Assembly: GCA_022508705.1 (NCBI GenBank)
Contig: JAFLUO010000001.1
Coordinates: forward strand, 1-37,390
Origin: Oscillospiraceae bacterium
GTDB taxonomy: Bacteria > Bacillota > Clostridia > Oscillospirales > Acutalibacteraceae
Length of the DNA stretch: 37,390 nt
Reading direction: 5' to 3'
The notes under the pieces are model-generated. The model did no database searches, was not told where the DNA came from, and worked only from the letters and a program-made list of their open reading frames with translations. This document shows, in pieces, positions 9,680 to 18,032 of the stretch; the stretch's first letter is position 1; each line of letters starts with the position of its first letter. Both the position numbers and the translations under genes were made by a program.

Positions 9680-10456
9680 TTATCCCAATGCAACGTCTAA
9701 AGCCATCATAAGCGAGAATCCAAGCATAAACATTAAATTGCCGCTCACGAAGTGTCGCCCTTCGCTGATTTCAGGAACAAGCTCTTTCACAACCACATAT
9801 ATCATAGCGCCTGCCGCAAATGCAAGCAGATACGGTAAAACGGGGATAACAAGCGCCGAAAGAAGAATGGTAAGCAGTCCTGCTAAAGGCTCAACTGCAC
9901 CTGAAAGGAAGCCGTAAAAAAATGCTTTGCCTTTACTCATACCGCGGGCGGCTAAGGGCATGGAAATTATTGCACCCTCAGGCAGATTTTGTATGGCTAT
10001 TCCCATTGCTAAAACAAAAGCGGCTGAAAAAGCGACGTTTTCTTTGCAGGAAATTGCATTGGCATAGACCGCGCCGACCGCCATTCCCTCAGGGATGTTG
10101 TGAAGCACAACTGCAAGAACGAGCATTGTAGTTTTCCTGAAATAAGAACTTTCGTGACTTTCTGTGCTTTTTTGTATTTTTTCTGTTACTCTATCTATAA
10201 GCATAAGAGAAATCATTCCTATGCAAAAACCCGCTACGGCGGGGAAAAATGCCAATTTCCCTAAATGCTGTGACTGTTCAATTGACGGGATAAGTAAACT
10301 CCAAACAGATGCAGCAACCATTACTCCTGCCGCAAAGCCCATTAAACTTTTTTGAAGGTTACTGCTGAAACATTTTTTCATAAACAAAACGCACGCGGCT
10401 CCCAAGGCTGTTCCGAAAAGCGGAACAAGAAGCCCCTGTACGGTTAAAAGTGTCAT
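9680..10456 (-). CDS. ZIP-family divalent metal transporter (GufA-like)
   Basis: This 258-residue protein has about eight membrane helices and a short charged loop at 90-108 between helices three and four. Both signature motifs of the ZIP family are present: HNIPEG at 119-124 in helix four and QNLPEG at 156-161 in helix five. A glutamate (E189) follows in helix six. Gln instead of His in the second motif is typical of the GufA subgroup. ZIP proteins import zinc, iron or manganese into the cytoplasm. The metal cannot be told from sequence. GGAGGAA lies just before the ATG. The loop lacks the long His-rich stretch of many eukaryotic ZIPs. Neighbouring genes on both sides are XRE regulators with membrane helices. 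Confidence 0.9.
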   Translation of the reverse strand: MTLLTVQGLLVPLFGTALGAACVLFMKKCFSSNLQKSLMGFAAGVMVAASVWSLLIPSIEQSQHLGKLAFFPAVAGFCIGMISLMLIDRVTEKIQKSTESHESSYFRKTTMLVLAVVLHNIPEGMAVGAVYANAISCKENVAFSAAFVLAMGIAIQNLPEGAIISMPLAARGMSKGKAFFYGFLSGAVEPLAGLLTILLSALVIPVLPYLLAFAAGAMIYVVVKELVPEISEGRHFVSGNLMFMLGFSLMMALDVALG

Positions 10457-10539
10457 AATTATTCCTCCGATAATTTAATCCACTTTTATGTTATGCCAAT
10501 TTATTCCAGTCCGTTACCTGATAGAAATCACAGTATATT

Positions 10540-10576
10540 TTAAAACAGCCTCGGAGAATTCACAAGGCTGTTTTAA
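10540..10576 (-). terminator. Terminator after the XRE-membrane regulator
   Basis: TTAAAACAGCCT (10540-10551) is the exact complement of AGGCTGTTTTAA (10565-10576), with a 13-base loop. Read leftward it ends in a T-rich but broken tract (TTTTAAAATAT). It lies 20 bases past the stop of the gene ending at 10597 and before the ZIP gene. Confidence 0.7.
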
Positions 10577-10596
10577 TACAACGAAGGAACATTTAT

Positions 10597-11595
10597 TTAA
10601 TTGTTTTTCTGATGAACAAGCTTTAAAATTGCAACAAGTGCAGAAAAAAGAACACCTGCTATGGGCCAAACTATCCACGTTATTCCCCACTTGTTTGTAA
10701 TAAAGCTCCATGTAAGGTACCCTGCCAGAACAACAGTCCAATAAATTGTTTCAATCGGATCTAAATATGCTTTTTCTTTTTTTTGCTTTGCAGAATAATC
10801 GTTTTCCTGTAAAAGCTTTTTGAATCCGCCTGAGATTATGCTTGTTCGTACAATCAAATTTACACCTGCGGCGACAATACACAGGAGAAGACTCACCGAA
10901 GCGGTAAGAATATACGCCTTATCTTCAAAAAAGATTGCCAGCGAAATAAGCGGAATAACGCTTAATATGCAAAGCATAACGCCTAATGATAAGCGTGCTG
11001 AGTGTGTGGGAGCGTAGTTTTTTTGTTTTTCTTTAACCATACCCGTAACACCGTAAGCAGTTTCAAAAACTTCTTTTTCAAGGAATTCATATTCCTGATT
11101 TTTTGACGAGCTTGATATGAATAAAAATACTGCAATCGCAACTAATACAAGCAAAGCTACAAGACCTAAAGCTACACAAAGGTTTTCTGAACTGCTGTTG
11201 TATTCAATAAATCCTGCAAGGAAAATTAAAAGTGCAGGGGAAATAATACAAAGTGAAACGCCAAGAGCGGTTAAAGATGCGGTTTTTTCCTGAATTTTTA
11301 AAAATTCATCGGCTTCGTTCAGCGTAACGGTTCGGAAATCGGAGCTGTCAGCTTCAGGATTTTTGGAATAGCTTTCAGGTAAAGCATTTTCCGGTTCAAA
11401 TTCATCTTTAAGCAGATAATCAGTCGACACACCGAAAATCTCTGCCATTTTTAATATTCTTTGTAAATCAGGAACAGCCTGCGCGCCTTCCCATTTTGAA
11501 ATTGACTGTCTTGAAACTCCCAGCATTCCTGCAAGCTCTTCCTGAGACCACCCGTTCTTTTTCCTTTCGTTGATTATTTTGTCAGCTAAAATCAT
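10597..11595 (-). CDS. XRE-family regulator fused to a six-helix membrane domain
   Basis: This is a 332-residue protein. Residues 5-62 are an XRE helix-turn-helix (NGWSQEELAGMLGVSRQSIS, then KWEGAQAVPDLQRI). A linker of about 45 residues leads to roughly six hydrophobic helices (near 108-130, 138-160, 200-221, 227-250, 284-300 and 305-325). HTH-plus-membrane proteins of this type are common in Clostridia and are usually annotated only as helix-turn-helix proteins. GGAGGAT precedes the ATG at 11595. The promoter carries an inverted repeat abutting the -10 box, so autoregulation is likely. The membrane part may sense an envelope or small-molecule signal, but no ligand can be inferred. Confidence 0.85.
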   Translation of the reverse strand: MILADKIINERKKNGWSQEELAGMLGVSRQSISKWEGAQAVPDLQRILKMAEIFGVSTDYLLKDEFEPENALPESYSKNPEADSSDFRTVTLNEADEFLKIQEKTASLTALGVSLCIISPALLIFLAGFIEYNSSSENLCVALGLVALLVLVAIAVFLFISSSSKNQEYEFLEKEVFETAYGVTGMVKEKQKNYAPTHSARLSLGVMLCILSVIPLISLAIFFEDKAYILTASVSLLLCIVAAGVNLIVRTSIISGGFKKLLQENDYSAKQKKEKAYLDPIETIYWTVVLAGYLTWSFITNKWGITWIVWPIAGVLFSALVAILKLVHQKNN

Positions 11596-11652
11596 AAATT
11601 CATCCTCCGATGCAAAATTTTATGACAAAATTGTAGCGCTTTAAAGGGTTGC

Positions 11653-11683
11653 AGTCTACCAACTGCGGTTGGCAATTTGTCAA
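11653..11683 (-). promoter_or_regulatory. Promoter with embedded operator for the XRE-membrane gene
   Basis: On the minus strand TTGACA (plus 11678-11683) is followed by a 19-base spacer and TAGACT (11653-11658). The spacer holds the inverted repeat CCAAC-TGCG-GTTGG (11659-11672), which touches the -10 box. A protein bound there would block or distort the promoter. The long spacer also suggests a promoter that is weak unless its DNA is reshaped. Confidence 0.55.
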
Positions 11684-11713
11684 TTCACCGTTGCATTTTA
11701 AGTATTTTTGATT

Positions 11714-12226
11714 TTATATATAGCTTACGGTTTCACAAAGGTCTTTACGGCTTGTGTGATTGGGAAGCGGACCCGCATCAACTGCTGCAAAACCTAAGTC
11801 CATTAACATAAGTATTTCCTGCGTTTCAGGAAGACCTAAACTTTCTTTTAGCTCTTCCGGATTAAAATTGTTTATCCAACAACTGTCAACGCCAATATCG
11901 GCGGCCGCCAAAATCATCTGCGTTGCAACAATAGTCGCATCTTCAACTCCCGAATCACGGGTTGAGCGTGGGTAATTGTAAGCTCCGTTTTTATCAAATG
12001 CAACAACCAAAACCGTGCCTGCATTGTAGCGACAGGGGGTAGCGGTGTCAATTTTTTCTAAAGCTTCATCACTTTGAACTACATATATGCGTTGTTCTTG
12101 TGAGTTTTTTGCAGTGGGGGCAAGCCGCCCTGCTTCAAGAATGTAATTTAACTGTTCATCACTTATCTTTCGACCGTCGTATTTTTTGCAAGAGTAACGC
12201 ATTTTTAAAACTTGCGAAAATTCCAT
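11714..12226 (-). CDS. Nitroreductase-family FMN oxidoreductase
   Basis: This is a 170-residue, compact member of the nitroreductase family (FMN-dependent NAD(P)H oxidoreductases acting on nitro compounds, quinones or related acceptors). The N-terminal RYSCKKYDGRKISDEQL matches the family's phosphate-binding RRSxRxF segment. AGRLAPTAKNSQ matches the conserved APSaxNxQ flavin-binding segment. A central GVEDATIVATQMILAAADIG and CWINNF match the family's SIGxAxQNLxLaAhxxGLGSCWI region. LGFAAVDAGP near the end corresponds to the GYP segment. At 170 residues it is at the short end for the family. An AGGAGA ribosome site precedes the ATG. The physiological substrate is unknown. Confidence 0.88.
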   Translation of the reverse strand: MEFSQVLKMRYSCKKYDGRKISDEQLNYILEAGRLAPTAKNSQEQRIYVVQSDEALEKIDTATPCRYNAGTVLVVAFDKNGAYNYPRSTRDSGVEDATIVATQMILAAADIGVDSCWINNFNPEELKESLGLPETQEILMLMDLGFAAVDAGPLPNHTSRKDLCETVSYI

Positions 12227-12284
12227 TAAATCATCTCCTAAATTTACTGCACTTATTCTATCATATATTTTGTCTTTTGAAAAT

Positions 12285-12323
12285 AAAAAAATCAGCCCTC
12301 ATAAAATGAAGACTGATTTTTTT
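12285..12323 (-). terminator. Terminator at the end of the aryl-acid operon
   Basis: AAAAAAATCAG (12285-12295) pairs exactly with CTGATTTTTTT (12313-12323), with extra TCAT/ATGA pairing inside. Read leftward it gives a stem followed by seven or more T residues, 20 bases after the stop of the ACT-domain gene. Confidence 0.85.
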
Positions 12324-12342
12324 AGTTTTAAATTAGATTTTC

Positions 12343-12762
12343 TCAGATAGACATATTTTCAAGCACGGAAATACCCTTGCTTTTAAGAACTCTTTCAGCG
12401 GCGTCATTGTCATCAACGCGGAGAACAACATAAGCGCCCAAAGCGGTTGAAGCGGTGAACGCATACATATATTCAATGTTGATGTTTTCATAACTGAAAT
12501 CTTCCAAAATGCTTGATAATGCGCCTGCCTTGTCGCTCATTTCAGCGGCAATAACGGGTGTAACGGTAACAATGCAGTCACTTTCCAGAACATCTTTCGC
12601 CTTGTCGGTATCTGATACGATTAAGCGGAGAATGCCAAAATCCTTTGTATCGGCAATGCTCATTGCACGGATGTTGATTTGTTCTGATGATAAAGCTTTT
12701 ACAATGTCTAAAAGTTTGCCGGGTTTGTTTTCAACAAATACAGATAACTGATTTATAGCCAT
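12343..12762 (-). CDS. Tandem ACT-domain protein
   Basis: This is a 139-residue cytosolic protein made of two ACT domains (about 4-66 and 70-138). Each opens with a beta strand and a turn typical of ligand-binding ACT modules: QLSVFVENKPGKLLDIVKAL in the first and AAEMSDKAGALSSIL in the second. ACT domains bind amino acids or related small molecules. Stand-alone tandem-ACT genes are known directly after phenylacetate-CoA ligase genes in anaerobes, which fits this position, 15 bases after paaK. It probably senses an aromatic amino acid or aryl-acid product and modulates the enzymes of this operon; that role is inference. AAGGAG precedes the ATG. Confidence 0.9.
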   Translation of the reverse strand: MAINQLSVFVENKPGKLLDIVKALSSEQINIRAMSIADTKDFGILRLIVSDTDKAKDVLESDCIVTVTPVIAAEMSDKAGALSSILEDFSYENINIEYMYAFTASTALGAYVVLRVDDNDAAERVLKSKGISVLENMSI

Positions 12763-12777
12763 AGTTTTACTCCTTTT

Positions 12778-14088
12778 TTAATCATGAAGCTTACGCTTAT
12801 CAATTACTCTTACTGCCTTGCCTTCACTGCGGACAACTGATTTAGGCGGTACTAAGTGTACCTTCGGGCCAATACCCAGCATTGTACGCATTGCGCTTTC
12901 CAAAGCCTTTTCCCTTGCCTGAGTATCGCTTACCTTGTCAGAGAACTGTTCGGTGGTAAGCTCAATGTTTATGTCAATAGTATCGGTGTTGTTTACTCTG
13001 TCAACGATAATCTGATAGTTAGGCGTATAACCCTCGTTAAGAAGAACGGTTTCTATCTGGCTGGGGAATACGTTAACACCTCTGATAATAAGCATATCGT
13101 CACTTCTGCCCATAGGTTTGCTCATTTTAACGTGAGTTCTGCCGCAGGAGCATTTTTTACGGGTAAGAACGCATATATCTCTTGTTCTGTAACGAAGGAG
13201 CGGGAAAGCCTCCTTGTCAAGAGAGGTGAATACAAGCTCGCCCTTTGAGCCTTCGGGAAGAACCTCACCTGTGTCAGGGTCAATGATTTCCGCATAGAAA
13301 TGATCTTCGTTTATGTGCATACCTGTCTGCTCACTGCATTCAAAGGATACGCCTGGACCGCTGGTTTCGGTAAGTCCGTAAATGTCGTATGCCTTAATGC
13401 CAAGGCTCTTTTCGATGCTTCTTCTCATTTCCTCAGTCCAGGGCTCAGCACCGAAAATACCTGCCTTTAATTTGTTATCCTCAGGCTTATAGCCTGCTTC
13501 TGCAAGGGATTCACCAATGTATGCGGCATATGAAGGAGTACAGCAAAGAATGGTAGAGCCGAGATCCATCATAAACTGAATTTGGCGCTCTGTATTACCT
13601 GATGACATCGGGAGAGTAAGGCAACCTACCTTGTGAGAGCCGCCGTTAAGACCCGGACCGCCTGTGAAAAGTCCGTAGCCGTAGCAAACCTGACAAACAT
13701 CTTCGTTTGTGCCGCCTGCGGCAACAATAGCACGGGCACAGCAGTCCTCCCAAATGTCAATATCCTCTTGGGTGTAGAAAGCAACAACTCTTTTACCTGT
13801 TGTGCCTGATGTTGACTGGATACGAACGCAGTTTTTAAGGTCTGTGCCGAGAAGCCCATAAGGGTAAGCGTCACGAAGGTCAGCTTTTGTTAAGAAGGGG
13901 AGCTTCTTAATGTCGTCAACACTCTTAATATCGTCAGGTGTAACACCTTTTTCATCCATTAGCTTTCTGTAATAAGGCACATTGTCATATACGTGACGAA
14001 CCTGCTTTACAATTTTTTCATTTTGAATTTCCAGGATTTTTTCCCTTGATGCGGTTTCGATTTCGGGTTGATAATAGTTTTGTGCCAT
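12778..14088 (-). CDS. paaK: Phenylacetate-CoA ligase (AMP-forming)
   Basis: This 436-residue protein is the usual PaaK length. It activates an arylacetate (phenylacetate, indoleacetate or similar) with ATP and CoA to the aryl-acetyl-CoA, AMP and pyrophosphate. The adenylate-forming signature is STSGTTGKR (92-100). YGLTETSGPG (near 238) is the second core motif, and LLRYRTRDI near 300 contains the hinge aspartate region. CSCGRTHVKMSKPMGR near 315 is typical of the family. The C-terminal cap ends with KAVRVIDKR. An AGGAGAGAG site precedes the ATG, 12 bases after iorB. Adjacent iorAB make or consume aryl-acetyl-CoA, so the ligase probably interconverts free aryl acids with that pool. The exact aryl group is not visible. 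Confidence 0.95.
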   Translation of the reverse strand: MAQNYYQPEIETASREKILEIQNEKIVKQVRHVYDNVPYYRKLMDEKGVTPDDIKSVDDIKKLPFLTKADLRDAYPYGLLGTDLKNCVRIQSTSGTTGKRVVAFYTQEDIDIWEDCCARAIVAAGGTNEDVCQVCYGYGLFTGGPGLNGGSHKVGCLTLPMSSGNTERQIQFMMDLGSTILCCTPSYAAYIGESLAEAGYKPEDNKLKAGIFGAEPWTEEMRRSIEKSLGIKAYDIYGLTETSGPGVSFECSEQTGMHINEDHFYAEIIDPDTGEVLPEGSKGELVFTSLDKEAFPLLRYRTRDICVLTRKKCSCGRTHVKMSKPMGRSDDMLIIRGVNVFPSQIETVLLNEGYTPNYQIIVDRVNNTDTIDINIELTTEQFSDKVSDTQAREKALESAMRTMLGIGPKVHLVPPKSVVRSEGKAVRVIDKRKLHD

Positions 14089-14100
14089 AATCTCTCTCCT

Positions 14101-14673
14101 TTATACATTATAGCCTAACTCAAAGGCCTTTTTATTTATCTCAACAAACTGCGGTTTAACGATTTTTTCAATAGCCGCAATCCATTTTTCATAAGGGATA
14201 TCGAAATATTTAGCAACTCTGCCCATAAGAACTATGTTAACGCTTTTTGCGTTGCCTGCCTGCTTTGCAAGGTCAAGCGCGTCAATAGCATCAACAAAAA
14301 CACCTTTTGATTTAATTTCATCAATTATATCGTGCGGATATTCCGCCGCACCCGTAATAACGGGCATGGGGTCGATTTCCTGAGTGTTTACAATGATTTT
14401 ACCGTCTTTTTTAAGGCAGGCAAGGTGTCTTGCCGCTTCAATTTTTTCAAATGAAACGATAACGTCTGCCTCGCCCTCGGAAATAACGGGGGAATAAACC
14501 TTGTCGCCGAAACGGACATACGTTACAACCGAACCGCCTCTTTGGCTCATACCGTGAACTTCGCTTACCTTTACGTCATACCCCTCGTCTGTAAGCAGAG
14601 AGCCTAAAAGCTTACTTGCCAAAAGGCTTCCCTGACCGCCTACGCCGACAATCATAATGTTCTTGGTACTCAT
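14101..14673 (-). CDS. iorB: Indolepyruvate ferredoxin oxidoreductase, beta subunit
   Basis: This 190-residue protein starts IMIVGVGGQGSLLASKLLG, the glycine-rich motif of the gamma-type 2-oxoacid oxidoreductase domain. VSEVHGMSQRGGSVVTYVRFG near 37-58 is the CoA-interacting segment typical of IorB. With IorA it forms the complex that oxidatively decarboxylates aryl pyruvates (indole-, phenyl-, hydroxyphenylpyruvate) to aryl-acetyl-CoA while reducing ferredoxin. The reaction is reversible when reduced ferredoxin is available. Its ATG at 14673 directly follows the iorA stop codon, with AAGGGGG upstream, so the two subunits are probably translationally coupled. The length is normal. Confidence 0.95.
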   Translation of the reverse strand: MSTKNIMIVGVGGQGSLLASKLLGSLLTDEGYDVKVSEVHGMSQRGGSVVTYVRFGDKVYSPVISEGEADVIVSFEKIEAARHLACLKKDGKIIVNTQEIDPMPVITGAAEYPHDIIDEIKSKGVFVDAIDALDLAKQAGNAKSVNIVLMGRVAKYFDIPYEKWIAAIEKIVKPQFVEINKKAFELGYNV

Positions 14674-16410
14674 TTATCTGTCCCCCTTGTCAATTGCATC
14701 AAACTTGCACATCTGCGTGCATACGTCACAGCCTACGCACTGGGTAAAGTCAATATGTGCCTTTTTATTCTTTATGCTGATAGCAGGGCAACCGATCTTC
14801 ATGCACATTTTACAGCCCACGCATTTGTCCTCATTTACCGTAACGGGCGGCTTTGCCTTAACGTATTTAAGAAGCATACACGGTCTTCTTGAAATGATTA
14901 CCGACGGCGCTTCAACTGCAAGCTCTTCAAGGATAGCGTCTTCACATTCTTTAAGGTTATACGGGTCAACAACTCTTACCCTTTCAATTCCTATTGAACG
15001 GCAAAGATCTTCAAGATTAACTGCGGCGGCAGGCTCACCCTTTATGTTGTAGCCAGTCGTCGGGTTCTGCTGATGTCCTGTCATACCCGTAATGGAGTTG
15101 TCAAGGATAATAACAGTTGAGTTTGAAGCGTTATAAGCAATATTTACAAGCCCCGTAATACCTGAGTGCATAAATGTTGAGTCACCGATAACGCAAACAG
15201 TTTTCTTTTCGCTGTCTTCTCCGCCCGCCTTGTTAAATCCGTGAAGACCTGAAACAGATGCACCCATGCAAAGAGTTGAATCAAGAGCAAACAGCGGTGC
15301 GGCACTGCCCAGAGTATAGCAACCAATATCACCGAGAGCTGTGATTTTATGCTTTGCAAGCGTGTAGAAAAGTCCACGGTGGGGGCAGCCTGCACACATA
15401 ACGGGCGGACGGACGGGGATAGGCGTATCGGTTACAGTATTTTCGGGAACGGGAATACCGAATGCCTTACGAATAGTATTTTGATTAAATTCACCCAGTA
15501 TGGAGAACATTTCCTTGCCGATACATTTTACACCGATATTATTGAGATGTGTTTCAATAATCGGGTCAAGCTCTTCAATAACGTAAAGCTTTTTAACGCC
15601 TGCGGCAAAATCTTTTATTAAATGGGTGGGCAGGGGATTAACAAGACCCAGCTTTAATACTGAAACGCTGTCACCGAAAACCTCTTTAACATACTGGTAG
15701 CAAGTACCTGAGCAGATAATGCCTATTTCGCTGTCTGCTTTCTCAACGCGGTTTAAAAAACTCGTTTCACCGAGCTTAGAAAGAAGCTTTGTTCGTTCTT
15801 CAACAAACGGGTGGCGCTTAACGGCGTTTGCAGGCGCCATTATGTATTTCTGCGGATTTTTTTCATACGGGGGCAAATCTAATTCTTCTCTTTCGCAAAG
15901 CTCGACACTTCCTTGAGAATGCGCAATTCTTGTGCACATACGGACAATAACGGGAGTGTCGTATTCTTCTGAAATCCGATAAGCCTCTTTAACAAAATCC
16001 TTTGCCTCTGCCGAATCAGCGGGCTCTAACATCGGAACCTTTGCGGCAATGGCGTAGTGGCGTGAATCCTGCTCGTTCTGTGAAGAATGCATTGCAGGGT
16101 CGTCAGCTACAAACAAGACCATACCGCCGTTAACTCCTGTGTATGAAAGCGTGAATAACGGGTCAGCGGCAACGTTAAGACCAACGTGTTTCATAGCGCA
16201 TGCGCTTCTGACACCCCTGAGCGACGCGCCGAAGGCAACCTCTGCGGCAACCTTTTCATTGGGCGCCCATTCACAGTATATTTCATCATATTTTGCGGCA
16301 AATTCCGTGATTTCGGTTGAAGGTGTGCCGGGGTAGCTTGAAACTACCTTAACACCTGCTTCGTAAAGACCGCGGGCAATTGCTTCATTGCCAAGCATTA
16401 GTTTTTTCAA
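14674..16410 (-). CDS. iorA: Indolepyruvate ferredoxin oxidoreductase, alpha subunit
   Basis: I place the start at the TTG (16410-16408), giving MKKLMLGNEAIARGLYEAGV, the usual IorA N-terminus, with AAAGGTGAT 4 bases upstream. A GTG three codons earlier (16419) overlaps that ribosome site and is less likely. The 578-residue protein has an N-terminal pyrimidine-binding domain (SSYPGTPSTEITEF near 24). A thiamine pyrophosphate domain follows (GDIGCYTLG, then GDSTFMHSG and DNSITGMTG). The C-terminus carries two 4Fe-4S clusters (CVGCKMCMKIGCP and CVGCDVCTQMC, about 529-568). It forms the catalytic and electron-transfer subunit of the arylpyruvate:ferredoxin oxidoreductase. All key motifs are intact. 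Confidence 0.95.
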   Translation of the reverse strand: MKKLMLGNEAIARGLYEAGVKVVSSYPGTPSTEITEFAAKYDEIYCEWAPNEKVAAEVAFGASLRGVRSACAMKHVGLNVAADPLFTLSYTGVNGGMVLFVADDPAMHSSQNEQDSRHYAIAAKVPMLEPADSAEAKDFVKEAYRISEEYDTPVIVRMCTRIAHSQGSVELCEREELDLPPYEKNPQKYIMAPANAVKRHPFVEERTKLLSKLGETSFLNRVEKADSEIGIICSGTCYQYVKEVFGDSVSVLKLGLVNPLPTHLIKDFAAGVKKLYVIEELDPIIETHLNNIGVKCIGKEMFSILGEFNQNTIRKAFGIPVPENTVTDTPIPVRPPVMCAGCPHRGLFYTLAKHKITALGDIGCYTLGSAAPLFALDSTLCMGASVSGLHGFNKAGGEDSEKKTVCVIGDSTFMHSGITGLVNIAYNASNSTVIILDNSITGMTGHQQNPTTGYNIKGEPAAAVNLEDLCRSIGIERVRVVDPYNLKECEDAILEELAVEAPSVIISRRPCMLLKYVKAKPPVTVNEDKCVGCKMCMKIGCPAISIKNKKAHIDFTQCVGCDVCTQMCKFDAIDKGDR

Positions 16411-16429
16411 AATTATCACCTTTTATGTT

Positions 16430-17998
16430 TTATTTACCGAGACTGTCTGTAATTTCAACTGTTGTAGTGCTGTTATAGCATTCAAACATTTTGTCTGCAT
16501 CTTTCGGAAGCGTTTTCTGAGTAAGAAGACTTACTATCGGAACGATAATCAAACCGCCAACCATTGCAAATACGCCGGAGTAAAGTGAGTTTGTGAATAC
16601 GAATGAAAGGAATGAGCCGTCAGCGAATTTGAATGCACCAAGGGAGATGCAAAGCTGAATAATCTCAAGACCTACGCCGTAAATGAATGAAACGATAACA
16701 GCCGCCTTAGTTGTCTTTTTATAGTAAAGACCGTAAAGGAATGGGGCTAAGAAAGCGCCTGCAAGTGCGCCCCAGGAAACGCCCATCATCTGAGCAATAA
16801 ACAAGCTCTTGCTCTTCGCCTGCTTAATTGCAATAACAGCGGAAATTACAATGAATACAACTATTAAAGCTCTCATTATAAGCATTTTATTTTTTTCGTT
16901 AAGCGGCTTTTTGCGCATGGGAGCAATAAGATCAAGGGTAACCGTTGAACCGCTTGTGAGAACCAGGGAAGAAAGAGTTGACATTGATGCTGAAAGAACG
17001 AGTACGATAACCACTGCAATAATAACGGGGGAAAGAGTTGAAAGCATTACGGGGATAACTGCGTCAAAGCCGTTTGCTTTTACGTCAATGTCGTAAAGTC
17101 TGCCGAATCCGCCGAGGAAGTAGCATCCGCCTGCAACAATAATTGCAAAAAGAGTTGAAATAACAGTGCCTTTTTTTATTGAGTCTTCATTTTTTATGGC
17201 ATAGAACTTGCCGACCATCTGCGGAAGACCCCAAGTGCCGAGCGATGTCAGAAGAACTACGAAAAGCAGGAACACGGGGTTGGGCCCTAAGAATGAAGAG
17301 TAAGCTCCGAGCCAGCCTGCATCGCCGCTGGTTGCCGCAAGTGATTTTGTAGCTTCAAGAAGACCGCCATTGTCATGAAGAACTGCAAGAATAACGGCAA
17401 CAATACCGCCAAGCATAATAAGACCCTGAATAAAGTCGTTAATAGCAGTTGCCATATATCCGCCGATAAGAACGTAAATACCTGTAAGCACGGACATTAC
17501 GATAACGCATACAGAATAGTCAATGCCGTTGTATGCCATTGAGAAAAGTCTTGAGAGACCGTTGAAAAGCGATGCTGTGTAAGGAATAAGGAATACGAAG
17601 GTAATTATTGAAGCCGCAATTTTAAGACCCTTTGACTTAAATCTTTCACCGAAGAATTCGGGCATTGTTTTTGAGCCTAAATGCTGAGTCATAATTCTTG
17701 TTCTTCTGCCGAGAACGCTCCAAGCAAGAAGAGAGCCTATAAATGCGTTTCCAAGTCCTATCCAGGTGGAGGCAAGACCGAAATTCCAACCGAACTGGCC
17801 TGCGTAACCTACAAATATAACGGCTGAAAAATAAGATGTGCCGTATGCAAATGCGCTGAGCCACGGACCAACTGAACGCGAGCCGAGAACAAAGCCGTTA
17901 ACGTCTGTTGCGTGCTTGCGTGAACGCACACCAATGCAAATCATAAGCGCAAAAAAGCACACGATAAGTACGGTAGTAATAATCATTGCTGAATTCAT
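16430..17998 (-). CDS. Sodium:solute symporter (SSS family)
   Basis: This 522-residue protein has about thirteen membrane helices, starting at residue 3. It belongs to the sodium:solute symporter family (PutP/PanF relatives). The N-terminal SFAYGTSYFSAVIFVGYAGQ and GLASTWIGLGNAFIGSLLAW match the conserved helices 1-2 region. Near 330 VLSASMSTLSSLVLTSGSTV matches the sodium-site helix with its SxxS pattern. TAAGGAG precedes the ATG. Lying between an acyl-CoA ligase and iorA in the same operon, it most likely imports the carboxylic acid the operon uses, such as an aryl acetate. Substrate assignment is inference; other SSS proteins carry proline, pantothenate or short acids. Confidence 0.9.
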   Translation of the reverse strand: MNSAMIITTVLIVCFFALMICIGVRSRKHATDVNGFVLGSRSVGPWLSAFAYGTSYFSAVIFVGYAGQFGWNFGLASTWIGLGNAFIGSLLAWSVLGRRTRIMTQHLGSKTMPEFFGERFKSKGLKIAASIITFVFLIPYTASLFNGLSRLFSMAYNGIDYSVCVIVMSVLTGIYVLIGGYMATAINDFIQGLIMLGGIVAVILAVLHDNGGLLEATKSLAATSGDAGWLGAYSSFLGPNPVFLLFVVLLTSLGTWGLPQMVGKFYAIKNEDSIKKGTVISTLFAIIVAGGCYFLGGFGRLYDIDVKANGFDAVIPVMLSTLSPVIIAVVIVLVLSASMSTLSSLVLTSGSTVTLDLIAPMRKKPLNEKNKMLIMRALIVVFIVISAVIAIKQAKSKSLFIAQMMGVSWGALAGAFLAPFLYGLYYKKTTKAAVIVSFIYGVGLEIIQLCISLGAFKFADGSFLSFVFTNSLYSGVFAMVGGLIIVPIVSLLTQKTLPKDADKMFECYNSTTTVEITDSLGK

Positions 17999-18032
17999 TT
18001 TTCATTCTCCTTAAAAAAATATTTGAACGCTG

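Noticed and set aside
10472..10499. Promoter for the ZIP gene (TTGGCA-16-TAAATT)
   Set aside because: The predicted start falls within the GGAGGAA ribosome site, making it implausible.
14657..15052. Open frames antisense to the iorA gene and similar opposite-strand frames
   Set aside because: They lack ribosome sites and recognisable domains and lie wholly within well-supported genes.
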